From contig CACYQN010000002.1 in NCBI GenBank assembly GCA_902776565.1, forward strand, positions 62,001 through 126,000: a stretch of DNA of 64,000 bases, written 5' to 3'. The notes under the pieces were generated by a model. That model was not told the origin of the DNA, made no database searches, and worked only from the letters and a program-made list of their open reading frames with translations. Shown here one piece after another: positions 1-9,458 of the stretch (its first letter is position 1; every line of letters starts with the position of its first letter). This stretch comes from an uncultured Bacteroidia bacterium. Its GTDB lineage: Bacteria > Bacteroidota > Bacteroidia > Bacteroidales > ML635J-15. The translations under genes were made by a program, and so were the position numbers.

Positions 1-1
1 A

Positions 2-316
2 TGGCTGTTCTCGCACTCGCTTGCCGACTCGGCTCGTCAGGTAAACCGAAACGTTCCGATTGACAACGCCACAATGGAACTCGCCTACAAGAACCTTGAC
101 AAGAGCAGTACCCACTTCAAGGTAGTTGACCCAAATCCTCAGGCTTACTCTTACGTTCCCGACGACCCAAACGCCACCTATTATGTAATAAAGAAAGGCG
201 ACACCCTTAGCCACGTTGCACGAATGTACCACACCTCTGTCGCAAAGCTCTGCCAGATAAACCACCTCAGCGAAACAAGCATATTGCAGATTGGCCAGAA
301 GATATATCTGAAATAA
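2..316 (+). CDS. C-terminal part of a LysM-domain protein (5' end outside window)
   Basis: The frame is open from the first bases of the window to the TAA at 314-316, so the gene begins upstream. An internal ATG at 74 is not taken as the start because coding continues unbroken before it. The last 45 or so residues form one LysM module: YVIKKGDTLSHVARMY, then KLCQINHL and ILQIGQKIYL. LysM modules bind the N-acetylglucosamine backbone of peptidoglycan, so a cell-wall protein acting in the periplasm or envelope is likely. The catalytic part, if any, lies outside the window, so no enzyme function is assigned. Confidence 0.8.
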   Translation, partial: WLFSHSLADSARQVNRNVPIDNATMELAYKNLDKSSTHFKVVDPNPQAYSYVPDDPNATYYVIKKGDTLSHVARMYHTSVAKLCQINHLSETSILQIGQKIYLK

Positions 317-367
317 TTGCAATTGCCACACACATCACTACACAATGCATTTGTGCAGTTGAAAATA

Positions 368-411
368 TTTTTCATTTTTTCCAGAATTTGCTACCTTTGC
401 CAATACTTTTG
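368..411 (+). promoter_or_regulatory. Probable Bacteroidota-type promoter of the transglutaminase-like gene
   Basis: TACCTTTG at 392-399 fits the -7 element TAnnTTTG, with a T-rich stretch near 368-372 in the -33 position. A second match, TACTTTTG, lies at 404-411. Either would give a leader of roughly 55-75 bases before the ATG at 473. Confidence 0.45.
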
Positions 412-472
412 AATCTGACTCAATGATAGTCAGAGTTACTTATTATAAAATTCTAGATTGAGAAATAACACC

Positions 473-3094
473 ATGAAAAGACTTATTTCACTAGCTATCG
501 CAGCAGCAATAATATCTTTTGTTTCCTGCAAAAAGCAAAACGACCAGCATTTCATTACAGACGAGGCATACCGCGCTCAGGTAGAAACCGACTTCGAGGC
601 ACGCAAGGAACTTGCCCAAGGTCGCAGCACGGAACTATTCTCGGTTTTCGACGAGAAACTTACGCTCGAGGAAACCGAAGCACTGAAATTCCTGTACGCC
701 TACATGCCCTACAGCGACCTTGCCGACTACGACGGCAAGTTTTTCCTTGACCAAGTGAAATACGCATTCAAGGCACGCGACTTTTTCTCGTGGGGAAAAA
801 CTGTTCCAGAAGATATTTTCCGTCATTTTGTACTTGTTTACCGTGTCAACAACGAAAACCTTGACACGGCCAGAATGTTCATTTTCAACGAGATAAAAGA
901 CCGTATAAAAGATTTATCAATGTACGATGCTGCCTTGGAAGTAAACCACTGGTGCCACGAAAAGGTATGCTACAGGGCTGCAGATGCGCGAACTTCCGCT
1001 CCATTGGCAACAATACGAACTTCGTTCGGTCGCTGTGGCGAAGAATCAACATTCACCGTTACAGCACTGCGAGCCGTAGGCATTCCAGCTCGCCAATGCT
1101 ACACACCGCGCTGGGCACACACCGACGACAACCACGCCTGGGTTGAAGTGTGGGTCGATGGCAAATGGTATTTCCTTGGTGCCTGCGAACCCGATGCCAA
1201 ACTCGACATGGGATGGTTTTCGGCACCTTCAACCCGTTGCATGATGGTACACTCAAACGCTTTCGGCAAGTACAAGGGCAACGAGGAAATAAACTTCAGA
1301 GGAGAATTGTTCTCGAAAATCAACATGCTCCCCAACTATACCGATACCAAGAAGATAACCGTGACAGTAGCCGACGAAAACGGAAATCCGGTGGAGAACA
1401 CCAAGGTAAAATTCAAGCTATACAACTATGCCGAATATTATCCGATTTCGTCTGGTGAAACCGACAAGGACGGCAAGGCAAGCCTAACTACCGGACTTGG
1501 CGACCTGCTCATCTGGGCAAGCAAGAACAGCAAATACGACTATGCCAAGATTGATGTTAGGAAAAATGATGCTATAACATTGAAACTCAACCGTAAATCG
1601 GGAGAAGAATACGAAGAGGACATCGACATTGTCCCGCCAGCAGGACGCCCCGTGACAACCAGCGTCACCCCCGACGAAGCCGACAAGAACAACAAGCGTC
1701 TGTCGTACGAGGACTCGCTGCGCAACGCCTATCTCAAGACTTTCCCGACCGACGAGGAAATTGCAAAAATCGAAAACAAGAACCTTACACCAGAGCTAAT
1801 TCACGAAATTGTGAAGAAAAGCGAAGGCAACTACAAGGAAATCACCGCATTCTTGAACGCCCACAAGGAAAAGAATGAAAATCTATTCCTTTATAGTTTC
1901 CTAAGTTCATTGTCTGACAAGGATTTACGCGACTGCGAAGCCGAAACTCTCAACCAGCATTTAGTGGAATACGACGGCAAATATCCTGTCAGTGTTTTCC
2001 AGAAGGGCATTCTGCCAGCACGCATCGAGGTAGAGATGATTCGTCCGTGGCGACAGTTCCTAAGGAAAAATCTCGGTAAGATTCTTGGTACAACTCCCTC
2101 CTACTCAGCAATTTTGGATTGGACTAAAGCCAACATCCAGACCGACACCGAAGGCAATTATTTCAACTGCCCCATTTCGCCACGCGGAGTATTTGAACTT
2201 CGCCACGCCGACAACCGCTCACGCGACATTTTCTTCGTTGCAGCCTGCCGTTCGATGAATATTCCAGCATACTTGGACAATGCAACACGCCAGATTTTTG
2301 TTTACGACAACAACGAATGGCAGATTGTCGCAATGGAAGATGCCAAACCTGTTGCAAAAACTGGCAAACTTATTCTTAAATACAATGGTCCGGCAGAACT
2401 TAAGCCTCAATACTGGACACACTACACTATAGCCAAGTTTGAAGACGGCGACTTTACAACCTTCGACTATGAAGACGACCCGCGAGTTGCCGAATTCCCT
2501 GTAGAACTTGAACTTGAAGAAGGCTACTATATGCTTTCCACCGGCAACCGCTACAGCGACGGAGAAGTATTGTCGCACCTCGAGTTCTTCAACATCAAGC
2601 AAGGCGAAACCATGGAACGCGAAGTGAAGATTCGTCCATTGGTTCAGCGCGAAAAGGAATTCTACGGATTCATTTCCAGCGACAGCCAAATAGAAGCAGA
2701 CGGTAAAAACATAAAACTTAACGACTTGGCAAAAGACAAACCATTGGTTCTCTGCTTCATCGACCCAATCCGCGAACCTACTAAGCATACCTTGAAGGAA
2801 TTTGGAGCAATGCGTGAAACCTACGAAAAATGGGGCGGTAACATACTGATGGCTGTGCCAGCTGATAAACTGACAGAACCTTTTTCTGCCGAAAAGTGGA
2901 ACCTTCCAAAGCAAACCATTGTTACAACCGACACAAATGGACTTATGGAAAAGATTCTAACCGACACCAAGCAGCAATTCAACGACAATCTTCCGCTAAT
3001 CTTCATTGTTGAAGCCAACGGCAAGATAACCTTCCGTTCCGACGGCTATAGAATTGGAACAGCTGAATTGATATACAAAAGTTTAAACGACTAA
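473..3094 (+). CDS. Transglutaminase-like lipoprotein with degenerate second half and thioredoxin-like tail
   Basis: The ATG at 473 is chosen over an in-frame TTG at 458 because it begins a clean lipoprotein signal (MKRLIS... ending FVSC, Cys19). A transglutaminase-core domain follows with a full triad: Cys188 in GRCGEE, His221 in DDNHAWVEVW and Asp241 in ACEPD. About residues 295-385 form a carboxypeptidase-regulatory-like beta domain (VADENGNPVENTKV). Near residue 585 a stretch (RDIFFVAACRSMNIPAYL) resembles the core of a second transglutaminase domain but lacks the catalytic Cys. The last 120 or so residues look like a thioredoxin fold (KPLVLCFIDP) without a CxxC motif. Periplasmic or outer-membrane location is inferred from the lipobox. 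Substrate is unknown: a peptidase or amidase role is as plausible as cross-linking. Confidence 0.85.
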   Translation: MKRLISLAIAAAIISFVSCKKQNDQHFITDEAYRAQVETDFEARKELAQGRSTELFSVFDEKLTLEETEALKFLYAYMPYSDLADYDGKFFLDQVKYAFKARDFFSWGKTVPEDIFRHFVLVYRVNNENLDTARMFIFNEIKDRIKDLSMYDAALEVNHWCHEKVCYRAADARTSAPLATIRTSFGRCGEESTFTVTALRAVGIPARQCYTPRWAHTDDNHAWVEVWVDGKWYFLGACEPDAKLDMGWFSAPSTRCMMVHSNAFGKYKGNEEINFRGELFSKINMLPNYTDTKKITVTVADENGNPVENTKVKFKLYNYAEYYPISSGETDKDGKASLTTGLGDLLIWASKNSKYDYAKIDVRKNDAITLKLNRKSGEEYEEDIDIVPPAGRPVTTSVTPDEADKNNKRLSYEDSLRNAYLKTFPTDEEIAKIENKNLTPELIHEIVKKSEGNYKEITAFLNAHKEKNENLFLYSFLSSLSDKDLRDCEAETLNQHLVEYDGKYPVSVFQKGILPARIEVEMIRPWRQFLRKNLGKILGTTPSYSAILDWTKANIQTDTEGNYFNCPISPRGVFELRHADNRSRDIFFVAACRSMNIPAYLDNATRQIFVYDNNEWQIVAMEDAKPVAKTGKLILKYNGPAELKPQYWTHYTIAKFEDGDFTTFDYEDDPRVAEFPVELELEEGYYMLSTGNRYSDGEVLSHLEFFNIKQGETMEREVKIRPLVQREKEFYGFISSDSQIEADGKNIKLNDLAKDKPLVLCFIDPIREPTKHTLKEFGAMRETYEKWGGNILMAVPADKLTEPFSAEKWNLPKQTIVTTDTNGLMEKILTDTKQQFNDNLPLIFIVEANGKITFRSDGYRIGTAELIYKSLND

Positions 3095-3100
3095 TGATTT

Positions 3101-3161
3101 GCTTGTCGTAGGCCCAGGTTATTGAGCTTCTCGAAGTATCGAAGTACAGCCTACGACAAGC
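3101..3161. repeat. Inverted repeat with 13-bp perfect arms, possible bidirectional terminator
   Basis: GCTTGTCGTAGGC at 3101-3113 is perfectly complementary to 3149-3161. The loop contains TGAGCTTCTCGAAG (3123-3136), a variant of a motif that recurs at 48510 and 60286. The core TGTCGTAGGC recurs in a palindrome at 10083. It sits between convergent genes, so it may terminate both. Confidence 0.7.
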
Positions 3162-3265
3162 CCCCCAATCCACCAAATTATTCTTTTTTGGTAATTCTAT
3201 TTTGGTAATTGAAAATTAATAATTATAATTTGTTGATTATCATTATACCCGAAAAAGATTGGCAT

Positions 3266-4384
3266 CTATTTATTGCTCTCTTTCAGGTATTGTGATGGCG
3301 ATACCCCGTACTTTTTGACAAACTGGCGCAAGAATGTGGAATAGGAATTGAAGCCCGACATTGCCGCAAGGTCTTCCATCGAATGCTCGTTCCCGTTGCT
3401 CCAGCCGTCAAGCAAATGCTTGGCTGCCTCTACGCGAAAATCGTTTATATACTCATAAAAAGTCTTCTGCTTCTCGCGGTTGATGAAATTGCTCAGGTAC
3501 TGACGGTTTGTCCCTAGGTGTGTTGCCAGCTTATGTAAAGTCAAGGCGGTATCCAGATAATATTGCTTTCCCCTAATAAGATTATCTATATCAATGGTAT
3601 TCAATACCTTATAATATTCTTCCGTAGTCTCGTCCGGTAATAGACTGTCTTTTTCAGAGCTAGTCTGGCTTGGTGAAGGCTCATCAACCAGCACCTGCTG
3701 CTGTACGATTTTCCGCAGTATAAACAGCACATATACAATGGTAATGAAGCACCACAGAGTGTCGAAAAGCAAATTGCTGTCGGCGGTAGGCACGGTAAAC
3801 CAGCTTTGGTTCGACAGGCTTTCCACAGCCCATAGCAACTGAACAACATAAAGCAGAACTATCAGAATGACAGCCCAATTAAGGTTGAGATGCTCGATGT
3901 CGCCGACATTGTCGAGCAGCATGCGGTTGTACCTTTTTATGGAATACAGCATCCATACCAGCAGTACCGATGAAGCGGCAAGCGTATAAATCTGGACTAT
4001 TGGATATACCAGCGGACTTTGCGTGATGGCAAACATGGCTATGGAAAGCATATACGGAACCTCGAACAGCGAAAGTTTCAAGGCACTAAACCGACCAGGG
4101 AAAACCAATGTCACGACAAAAATCATATACCCACCCACCACAACATAGTCGTAAAGGATTAGCAGCATATTGATAAAAACGGCGGTGTCATCATCACTGA
4201 AGGCTAATACAATAAAGTTGTTGAGGAAACCTATCGACAGCATAAGCATCACCACTGCAAAAGCCAGCTGAAACTGATAGGTATTGTTGCGTCGCAACAA
4301 GTATATGCCTATAACAGCAAGCAGGCACATCGTAAAGCCGGAAGCCAAACAAAGTAGCAATGGGTAAAATTGTGCAGAGTTCAT
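3266..4384 (-). CDS. Membrane-anchored AraC-family transcription regulator
   Basis: The N-terminal 225 or so residues contain about seven hydrophobic segments. A charged linker follows, then a C-terminal AraC-type double helix-turn-helix of about 100 residues (LHKLATHLGTNRQYLSNFI; second helix pair AAMSGFNSYSTFLRQFVKKYGVSP). The second motif matches the AraC/XylS signature well. The protein is predicted to sit in the inner membrane and bind DNA on the cytoplasmic side, as known for other membrane-bound AraC regulators. It is divergent from the C10 peptidase gene, and the shared intergenic region carries four direct repeats suited to an AraC protein. Regulation of the peptidase and of itself is inferred. 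The signal sensed is unknown. Confidence 0.85.
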   Translation of the reverse strand: MNSAQFYPLLLCLASGFTMCLLAVIGIYLLRRNNTYQFQLAFAVVMLMLSIGFLNNFIVLAFSDDDTAVFINMLLILYDYVVVGGYMIFVVTLVFPGRFSALKLSLFEVPYMLSIAMFAITQSPLVYPIVQIYTLAASSVLLVWMLYSIKRYNRMLLDNVGDIEHLNLNWAVILIVLLYVVQLLWAVESLSNQSWFTVPTADSNLLFDTLWCFITIVYVLFILRKIVQQQVLVDEPSPSQTSSEKDSLLPDETTEEYYKVLNTIDIDNLIRGKQYYLDTALTLHKLATHLGTNRQYLSNFINREKQKTFYEYINDFRVEAAKHLLDGWSNGNEHSMEDLAAMSGFNSYSTFLRQFVKKYGVSPSQYLKESNK

Positions 4385-4389
4385 GGTCG

Positions 4390-4397
4390 CAAAAATA
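4390..4397 (-). promoter_or_regulatory. -7 element close to the AraC-type gene start
   Basis: On the minus strand TATTTTTG fits TAnnTTTG and ends only five bases before the ATG at 4384. If used, the transcript would have almost no leader. No clear -33 TTTG is seen at the usual distance, which fits a promoter that needs an activator. Confidence 0.4.
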
Positions 4398-4445
4398 TAA
4401 AATATTCACACCATAAAGCCTAATGTAGTGTATTTTAGCGACTAT

Positions 4446-4529
4446 TTTTACGCAGTGCAAGTCAGTTTTACGCAATGGAAGATTTGTTTTACGGGATGGC
4501 AAGTCGCTTTTTACGCGATGGAAGTTCGG
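4446..4529. repeat. Four 20-22 bp direct repeats, probable regulator binding array
   Basis: Units start at 4446, 4466, 4487 and 4509 and share TTTTACG followed by a TGGAAG-like core (TTTTACGCAATGGAAG in unit 2). Spacings of 20, 21 and 22 bp place all units on nearly the same face of the helix, about two turns apart. The last unit touches the -33 region of the C10 peptidase promoter. AraC and LytTR proteins are known to bind direct repeats with this spacing. The regulator at 3266-4384 is the obvious candidate. Confidence 0.75.
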
Positions 4530-4545
4530 AGCGAATAGGGTCAAC

Positions 4546-4553
4546 TAAATTTG
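4546..4553 (+). promoter_or_regulatory. -7 element of the C10 peptidase promoter
   Basis: TAAATTTG fits TAnnTTTG and lies 31 bases before the ATG at 4585. The -33 region (about 4523-4528) overlaps the fourth direct repeat and is a poor TTTG match, consistent with activator-dependent initiation. Confidence 0.5.
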
Positions 4554-4584
4554 CAAATAAAAAAAATTAAAAACAAAATTCACT

Positions 4585-7500
4585 ATGATTAGAAAATTAT
4601 TTTTTGCAGCACTTGTGCTGATTTTTGCCCTGCCAGCGTTTGCGAAGCGGGTAGATGTCGAGACTGCCAAAAACGTGGCACGGACATTCTGGACTCAGAA
4701 CCTTGGAAAACAGACACGCGCAACATTCAGCGATGTTACTTCGCAAACCGAGTTTACCAAGTTTTACATTTTAAACACAGGCGACGGTTTTGTAATAGTT
4801 GCTGCCGACGACATTGCATCGCCAATCCTCGGCTATTCCGACGAAGGCAACTTCGACCCGCAAAACATTCCCGTAAACATGCTCGGTTGGCTTCGTGGCT
4901 ACGAGAACGAAATCAGCCAAGGCATTAGCAACGGCATTACCGCCTCGGAAGAAATTGCCACCAACTGGGAAAAACTGAGCAACGGACAAGGCATCCAGCA
5001 AAAGCGCAGCAGGTCGGGAAATCCGCTCATTCAAACCAGATGGAACCAAAATGCTCCGTTCAACGACCTTTGTCCCTACGACAGCGGTGAAGGTAAGCGT
5101 ACGGTAACAGGTTGCGTAGCCACCGTAATGGCCCAGATAATGAAATATTGGAACTATCCTACAAATGGAACAGGTTCTCATTCATATAACCACCCAATAT
5201 ATGGAACCCTGAGTGCCGACTTTGGAAATACAACATACGACTGGAACAACATGCCCAATGCCTTATACAACGCAAGTTCGGCACAAAGTACCGCTGTTGC
5301 AACCCTGATGTATCACTGCGGTGTTGCTGTTGAAATGTGGTACTCCGTTGAAGCAAGTGCCGCACTAATCATTTCAGATGGTAATCCCGACACTTATTGC
5401 GCCGAAAATGCACTAAAAAATTTCTTCGGTTATTCAACATCAATACAAGGACTAGAAAAAAGTGACTACTCCGACAACGACTGGAAAAATATTCTGAAGG
5501 CAGAACTTGATGCCGGCAGACCTACTATGTATAGTGGCAGAGACCCTGTAGATGGTAGACACGTCTTCATCTGCGACGGATACAACAGCAACGACTATTT
5601 CCACTTCAACTGGGGATGGGGCGGTTATATGGACGGTTTCTTTACGCTTGATGCCTTGACACCAGGCAATGGCATAGATGATGTAAATGTCAACTACACC
5701 AACGACCAAAATGCACTTATCGGAATTGAACCTAATGCAGGTCTTTTTGCTATTCCGAATGCACTTACTTTTTCGGGGGTTGGCGAAAGCAAGACATTTA
5801 TGGTTCGCTCAAGTACATCTTCACAGCAGTGGTCGGCAACTTCCAACCAGACTTGGCTGACTGTTTCACCATCTACAGGCGAAGGCAACGTAACATTCGC
5901 AACCGTTATAGCCACTGCGACACGCAACACCACCGACAGCGAACGCACAGCAACCATAATCATTACTCAGGGAAGTGAAACTGCAACCGTAACGGTCGTA
6001 CAGCCAAGCGGCATTCCTAATGCCCCCGGATGCTTCGGAGAAACATACGAATACAACTCCTTGATAGACCTTGATTCCAGTATGGTCGTTATTTGCAGCG
6101 AAGGTTTCGGCTGTTATACCACAGGACATCAAGTTACATCGGTCAAGTTCACCACCATTGATCCTGAATTAAATCCTTGGGTCAACGAATACAACAATAA
6201 CAGTTTTACCATAAAGATTTACGAAAATGGAAGCGCCGAATCTGGCTTAGGTACCTTGGTGTATTCTCAGGATTATACACAGACTCACTATGGAGAGAAT
6301 GAAGCAACGCTCGACACTCCATATACAATAAATGAAGCTACCAATTTCTGGATTGCCGTAATGGCTAATGGTCCGTCGCTGTTTCGTGGGAATCTCAACG
6401 AACACGGAACCATCCCTGCCGATGAGTACAATGGAAGTTCGGAAGCCTTCGAAGGCAAATATCTGTATTTCGGCAGCGAAGCAGGTCCGTGGTTCGATTT
6501 AACTTCGTATGAATACACCGATGAAGACTCAACAGCCATACAGCTCTACGATTTCGACAATTTACTGTCGTTCTGCACCATAAATCCCGAGTTGCTTTTA
6601 GTAAATCCAAGTTCTCTTAATTTCGAGCAGTCTGGTGGCAACTTGAACTTCACCGTAAAGGCGAACAACAATGTTGCTGAAAATTGGACTGCAGTATCAA
6701 GTGCCGATTGGCTCACTCTTTCGGCGACTTCGGGCGAAGGCAACGGCGCAATCACAGCAGTCACAGCTACCGCGGAAGAAAATACGACTGGCAGCAACAG
6801 ATATGCAACAATAACCGTTACTCACGGTTCCGAGACCAAGGTAATAAATGTTGTATCCGAAGGCAGATATGTTTCGTTCGACTTCTATCTCAACCTTACC
6901 GTCAACGACACATCCTTGGGCTATTTGCCCGATTTCAGCGGATGGTATAACGATTTCGCCGACTATTTCAATCCAAACCCTTATTCGGAAATGGGAAGTT
7001 ATGAATATTATGAAAATATATTTCCGATAACCACAGACTTACAACTAACCGACATTCCCGAAGATGACCTATTTAACCATTACCACGTTCTCAAGGTTAA
7101 TCCATATCCAAACGCAAGATTTTTAGGATGGAACTCGAATATCGGTATTGATCATGATTATGCATTTAGTAATATTAAAGAACTATTGAAAGTAAGCGTA
7201 ACCAATCCGATAGATACGGTTAACATTGAAGCCTTGTTTGCTCCAGTACACAACGGCGACACGCTCCACTACTGCAACAACACAAATTGGAACACCAATG
7301 GAACACGCGAACGCTGCCGCTTTACCGACACAACAACATACTACCGATGGGGTGTGAAATTCGACCCGAGCGCATTGGTCGGAGTGACACAGATACCGCA
7401 GATAGAAGCACTGCTTGACCCATACTCAGACCAGTCGAATTTTATTCCTTGCACCTATAACATACAGCTTTGGCAAGGCGGAGACGACAGTCCGCAAACA

Positions 7501-9318
7501 CTAATCCACACCCATACATATACCGAAGATGGAAACCATAATTCCGTATGGAGTTTAATTCGTTTCAACAGTCCTGTAGCCATCGACAACACACAACCGC
7601 TATGGGTGATAATTAGCACCACCGTCCCCGTAGTTAACGTCGGCTGGACACCGCTCTATACAAGAGATTACTGCGGAAATCCCAACAGCAACTACATTTG
7701 GACATCAGAGACAGGCTGGACACACTACAAGAAAAACTATAGTTTGACACAGAACGGCATCCAGCAGTTCGACCCGGAAGTAAATAATTTCAACGAAGTT
7801 CAAAATTCGTGGGCAATCCGTGTCTATACAGCCATACCTACCGGTTTCCATGTCGATACTGAAGTTGCGGGCTGGAACGGTGCCGAGATTGGTGACGACC
7901 ATGTCATTGGCGGCGGCGCTTACAATGCAGGTAGCAACGTAACCCTAACTGCCGTTCCCGATAGCGGACACGCCTTCGTGTACTGGCTGTGGAGAAATGG
8001 AGACGACTCAACTGCCGAGTGGCAACAGGTATCAGACAACCCCGTGACATTCACCGTCAACAGAAATGTACTCTATATGGCATATTTCGCCGATACCGCG
8101 TCATTGAATGTTCGAGAAGTCACGACAGAGATTGCAGGCTGGAACGGAACCGAAATTGGTGACGACCATGTCATCGGCGGTGGCACCTACGCTGTAGGCT
8201 CCAGCGTTACGCTCACTGCCGTTCCCGACAGTGGACACTGCTTCAAGTACTGGCAGTGGAGAAGCAGCGACATCCCTAATGCCGAATGGCAACGTGTTAA
8301 TGACAATCCTGTAACATTCACCATCGACGGCGATGTAACCTACAAAGCCTATTTTGCCGACAATGCTTACATACAAATCCGGACAAACAACTTCTCTTTA
8401 GGCAGAGTACATGGCTCATGGTCCGATTATACATCCGAATATTTAGCAGTTGGCAGCACCGCAACCATTACCGCAGAGCCTATCAACAATGGTGTATTCA
8501 GACGTTGGGAGTGGTATTACGAATGTAATCCTTCCGTAGTATATCAAACCACAGAAAACCCATACACCTTCACCATCGAGAGCGATGCAAAATATACTGC
8601 TTATTTTGAAGAAATCGGAAGGCCAGTTGTTACTGTAAACGTCAATGATATGAGAATGGGAAGTGCCTGGGGCGGCGGTGGCTTTGAACCTGGAAGTACA
8701 GCGGTTTTGACCGCTATGGCTGTCGAAGGTTGCATCTTCACCCACTGGGAATGGTATTACGACTCCGAACCAGCTACTGTATATCAGACAACCGAAAACC
8801 CAGTGATATTCACGGTAGAAAGGAGCGTTACTTATACTGCATTTTTTGAACCGGGAACAACAGTTACTTCATGCCATGTCTCGGTGCGCTCCAACAATAA
8901 TGCATGGGGTACAGTCGCTGTCAATGGCAACAGCAGCGGCGACTTCCAGACTGGCGAAACAGCAGTTCTCTCCGCCACGCCTAACAATGGCTACCAGTTT
9001 GCATATTGGGTTCTCGAAGAAGAAGGTATGATGTATCCACAATACAATCCATTATACTTTGAAATATATCCAGGAATGGAAGGAAACTATTCGTTTACTG
9101 GCTACTTCGAGCCTATCTCTGGTATCGACGACAACACCGATGACGACATCGTCATTTATTCGCTCGACGGCTGCATAATAGTCGAAGGCGCCGATGGCGA
9201 AACCGTAACGATATATGACATGACTGGTCGCATAGTTCGCGATTGCGGATTGCCAAACGGTGTCTATATGGTAAAGGTCGGCGACCGCGCACCACGGAAG
9301 GTAGTTGTGGCAAGGTAA
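4585..9318 (+). CDS. Secreted C10 (streptopain-like) cysteine peptidase with BACON and InlB-like repeats and T9SS signal
   Basis: Signal peptide at residues 1-20, then a Spi-like propeptide (residues 25-130; VIVAADDIASPILGYSD) and a C10 peptidase domain. The catalytic Cys177 lies in VTGCVATVMAQIMKYWNYP and His326 in GRHVFICDGY; FHFNWGWGGYMDGFF follows. Two BACON-type beta domains occupy about residues 390-475 and 672-760. Residues 1090-1510 hold about five copies of a divergent InlB-type repeat (GSNVTLTAVPDSGH, NPVTFTVN.. YxAYF). The last 55 residues resemble a T9SS type A sorting domain (VTIYDMTGRIV, GVYMVKVGDRAPRKVVVA). It should cross the outer membrane through T9SS and act at the surface or outside. 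Protein substrates are inferred from the family. Regulation is probably by the divergent AraC protein. Confidence 0.9.
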   Translation: MIRKLFFAALVLIFALPAFAKRVDVETAKNVARTFWTQNLGKQTRATFSDVTSQTEFTKFYILNTGDGFVIVAADDIASPILGYSDEGNFDPQNIPVNMLGWLRGYENEISQGISNGITASEEIATNWEKLSNGQGIQQKRSRSGNPLIQTRWNQNAPFNDLCPYDSGEGKRTVTGCVATVMAQIMKYWNYPTNGTGSHSYNHPIYGTLSADFGNTTYDWNNMPNALYNASSAQSTAVATLMYHCGVAVEMWYSVEASAALIISDGNPDTYCAENALKNFFGYSTSIQGLEKSDYSDNDWKNILKAELDAGRPTMYSGRDPVDGRHVFICDGYNSNDYFHFNWGWGGYMDGFFTLDALTPGNGIDDVNVNYTNDQNALIGIEPNAGLFAIPNALTFSGVGESKTFMVRSSTSSQQWSATSNQTWLTVSPSTGEGNVTFATVIATATRNTTDSERTATIIITQGSETATVTVVQPSGIPNAPGCFGETYEYNSLIDLDSSMVVICSEGFGCYTTGHQVTSVKFTTIDPELNPWVNEYNNNSFTIKIYENGSAESGLGTLVYSQDYTQTHYGENEATLDTPYTINEATNFWIAVMANGPSLFRGNLNEHGTIPADEYNGSSEAFEGKYLYFGSEAGPWFDLTSYEYTDEDSTAIQLYDFDNLLSFCTINPELLLVNPSSLNFEQSGGNLNFTVKANNNVAENWTAVSSADWLTLSATSGEGNGAITAVTATAEENTTGSNRYATITVTHGSETKVINVVSEGRYVSFDFYLNLTVNDTSLGYLPDFSGWYNDFADYFNPNPYSEMGSYEYYENIFPITTDLQLTDIPEDDLFNHYHVLKVNPYPNARFLGWNSNIGIDHDYAFSNIKELLKVSVTNPIDTVNIEALFAPVHNGDTLHYCNNTNWNTNGTRERCRFTDTTTYYRWGVKFDPSALVGVTQIPQIEALLDPYSDQSNFIPCTYNIQLWQGGDDSPQTLIHTHTYTEDGNHNSVWSLIRFNSPVAIDNTQPLWVIISTTVPVVNVGWTPLYTRDYCGNPNSNYIWTSETGWTHYKKNYSLTQNGIQQFDPEVNNFNEVQNSWAIRVYTAIPTGFHVDTEVAGWNGAEIGDDHVIGGGAYNAGSNVTLTAVPDSGHAFVYWLWRNGDDSTAEWQQVSDNPVTFTVNRNVLYMAYFADTASLNVREVTTEIAGWNGTEIGDDHVIGGGTYAVGSSVTLTAVPDSGHCFKYWQWRSSDIPNAEWQRVNDNPVTFTIDGDVTYKAYFADNAYIQIRTNNFSLGRVHGSWSDYTSEYLAVGSTATITAEPINNGVFRRWEWYYECNPSVVYQTTENPYTFTIESDAKYTAYFEEIGRPVVTVNVNDMRMGSAWGGGGFEPGSTAVLTAMAVEGCIFTHWEWYYDSEPATVYQTTENPVIFTVERSVTYTAFFEPGTTVTSCHVSVRSNNNAWGTVAVNGNSSGDFQTGETAVLSATPNNGYQFAYWVLEEEGMMYPQYNPLYFEIYPGMEGNYSFTGYFEPISGIDDNTDDDIVIYSLDGCIIVEGADGETVTIYDMTGRIVRDCGLPNGVYMVKVGDRAPRKVVVAR

Positions 9319-9341
9319 GAATATAAACCAACAATAATAAG

Positions 9342-9367
9342 GGACGGTTTGAAGCCGTCCTTTTTTT
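9342..9367 (+). terminator. Rho-independent terminator after the C10 peptidase
   Basis: GGACGG at 9342 pairs with CCGTCC at 9355-9360 around a short loop and is followed by seven T. It lies 24 bases past the stop codon. Confidence 0.85.
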
Positions 9368-9458
9368 GTGAAATTCGTAAAAAAAGGAAAATTGAGATTT
9401 AAGATTTTACAAAAAAAGCTATATTTTTGCTTCTAATATCAAACTATATTATTAGGCT

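Noticed and set aside
2219-2914. 231-codon minus-strand open frame within the transglutaminase gene
   Set aside because: Antisense shadow, rich in Phe and Val as expected from reverse reading of the coding strand.
4446-4529. CRISPR or minisatellite inside a minus-strand frame (4194-4544)
   Set aside because: There are no spacers of constant length, and the frame reads through the AraC gene's start in another phase. A regulatory array explains the helical spacing better.
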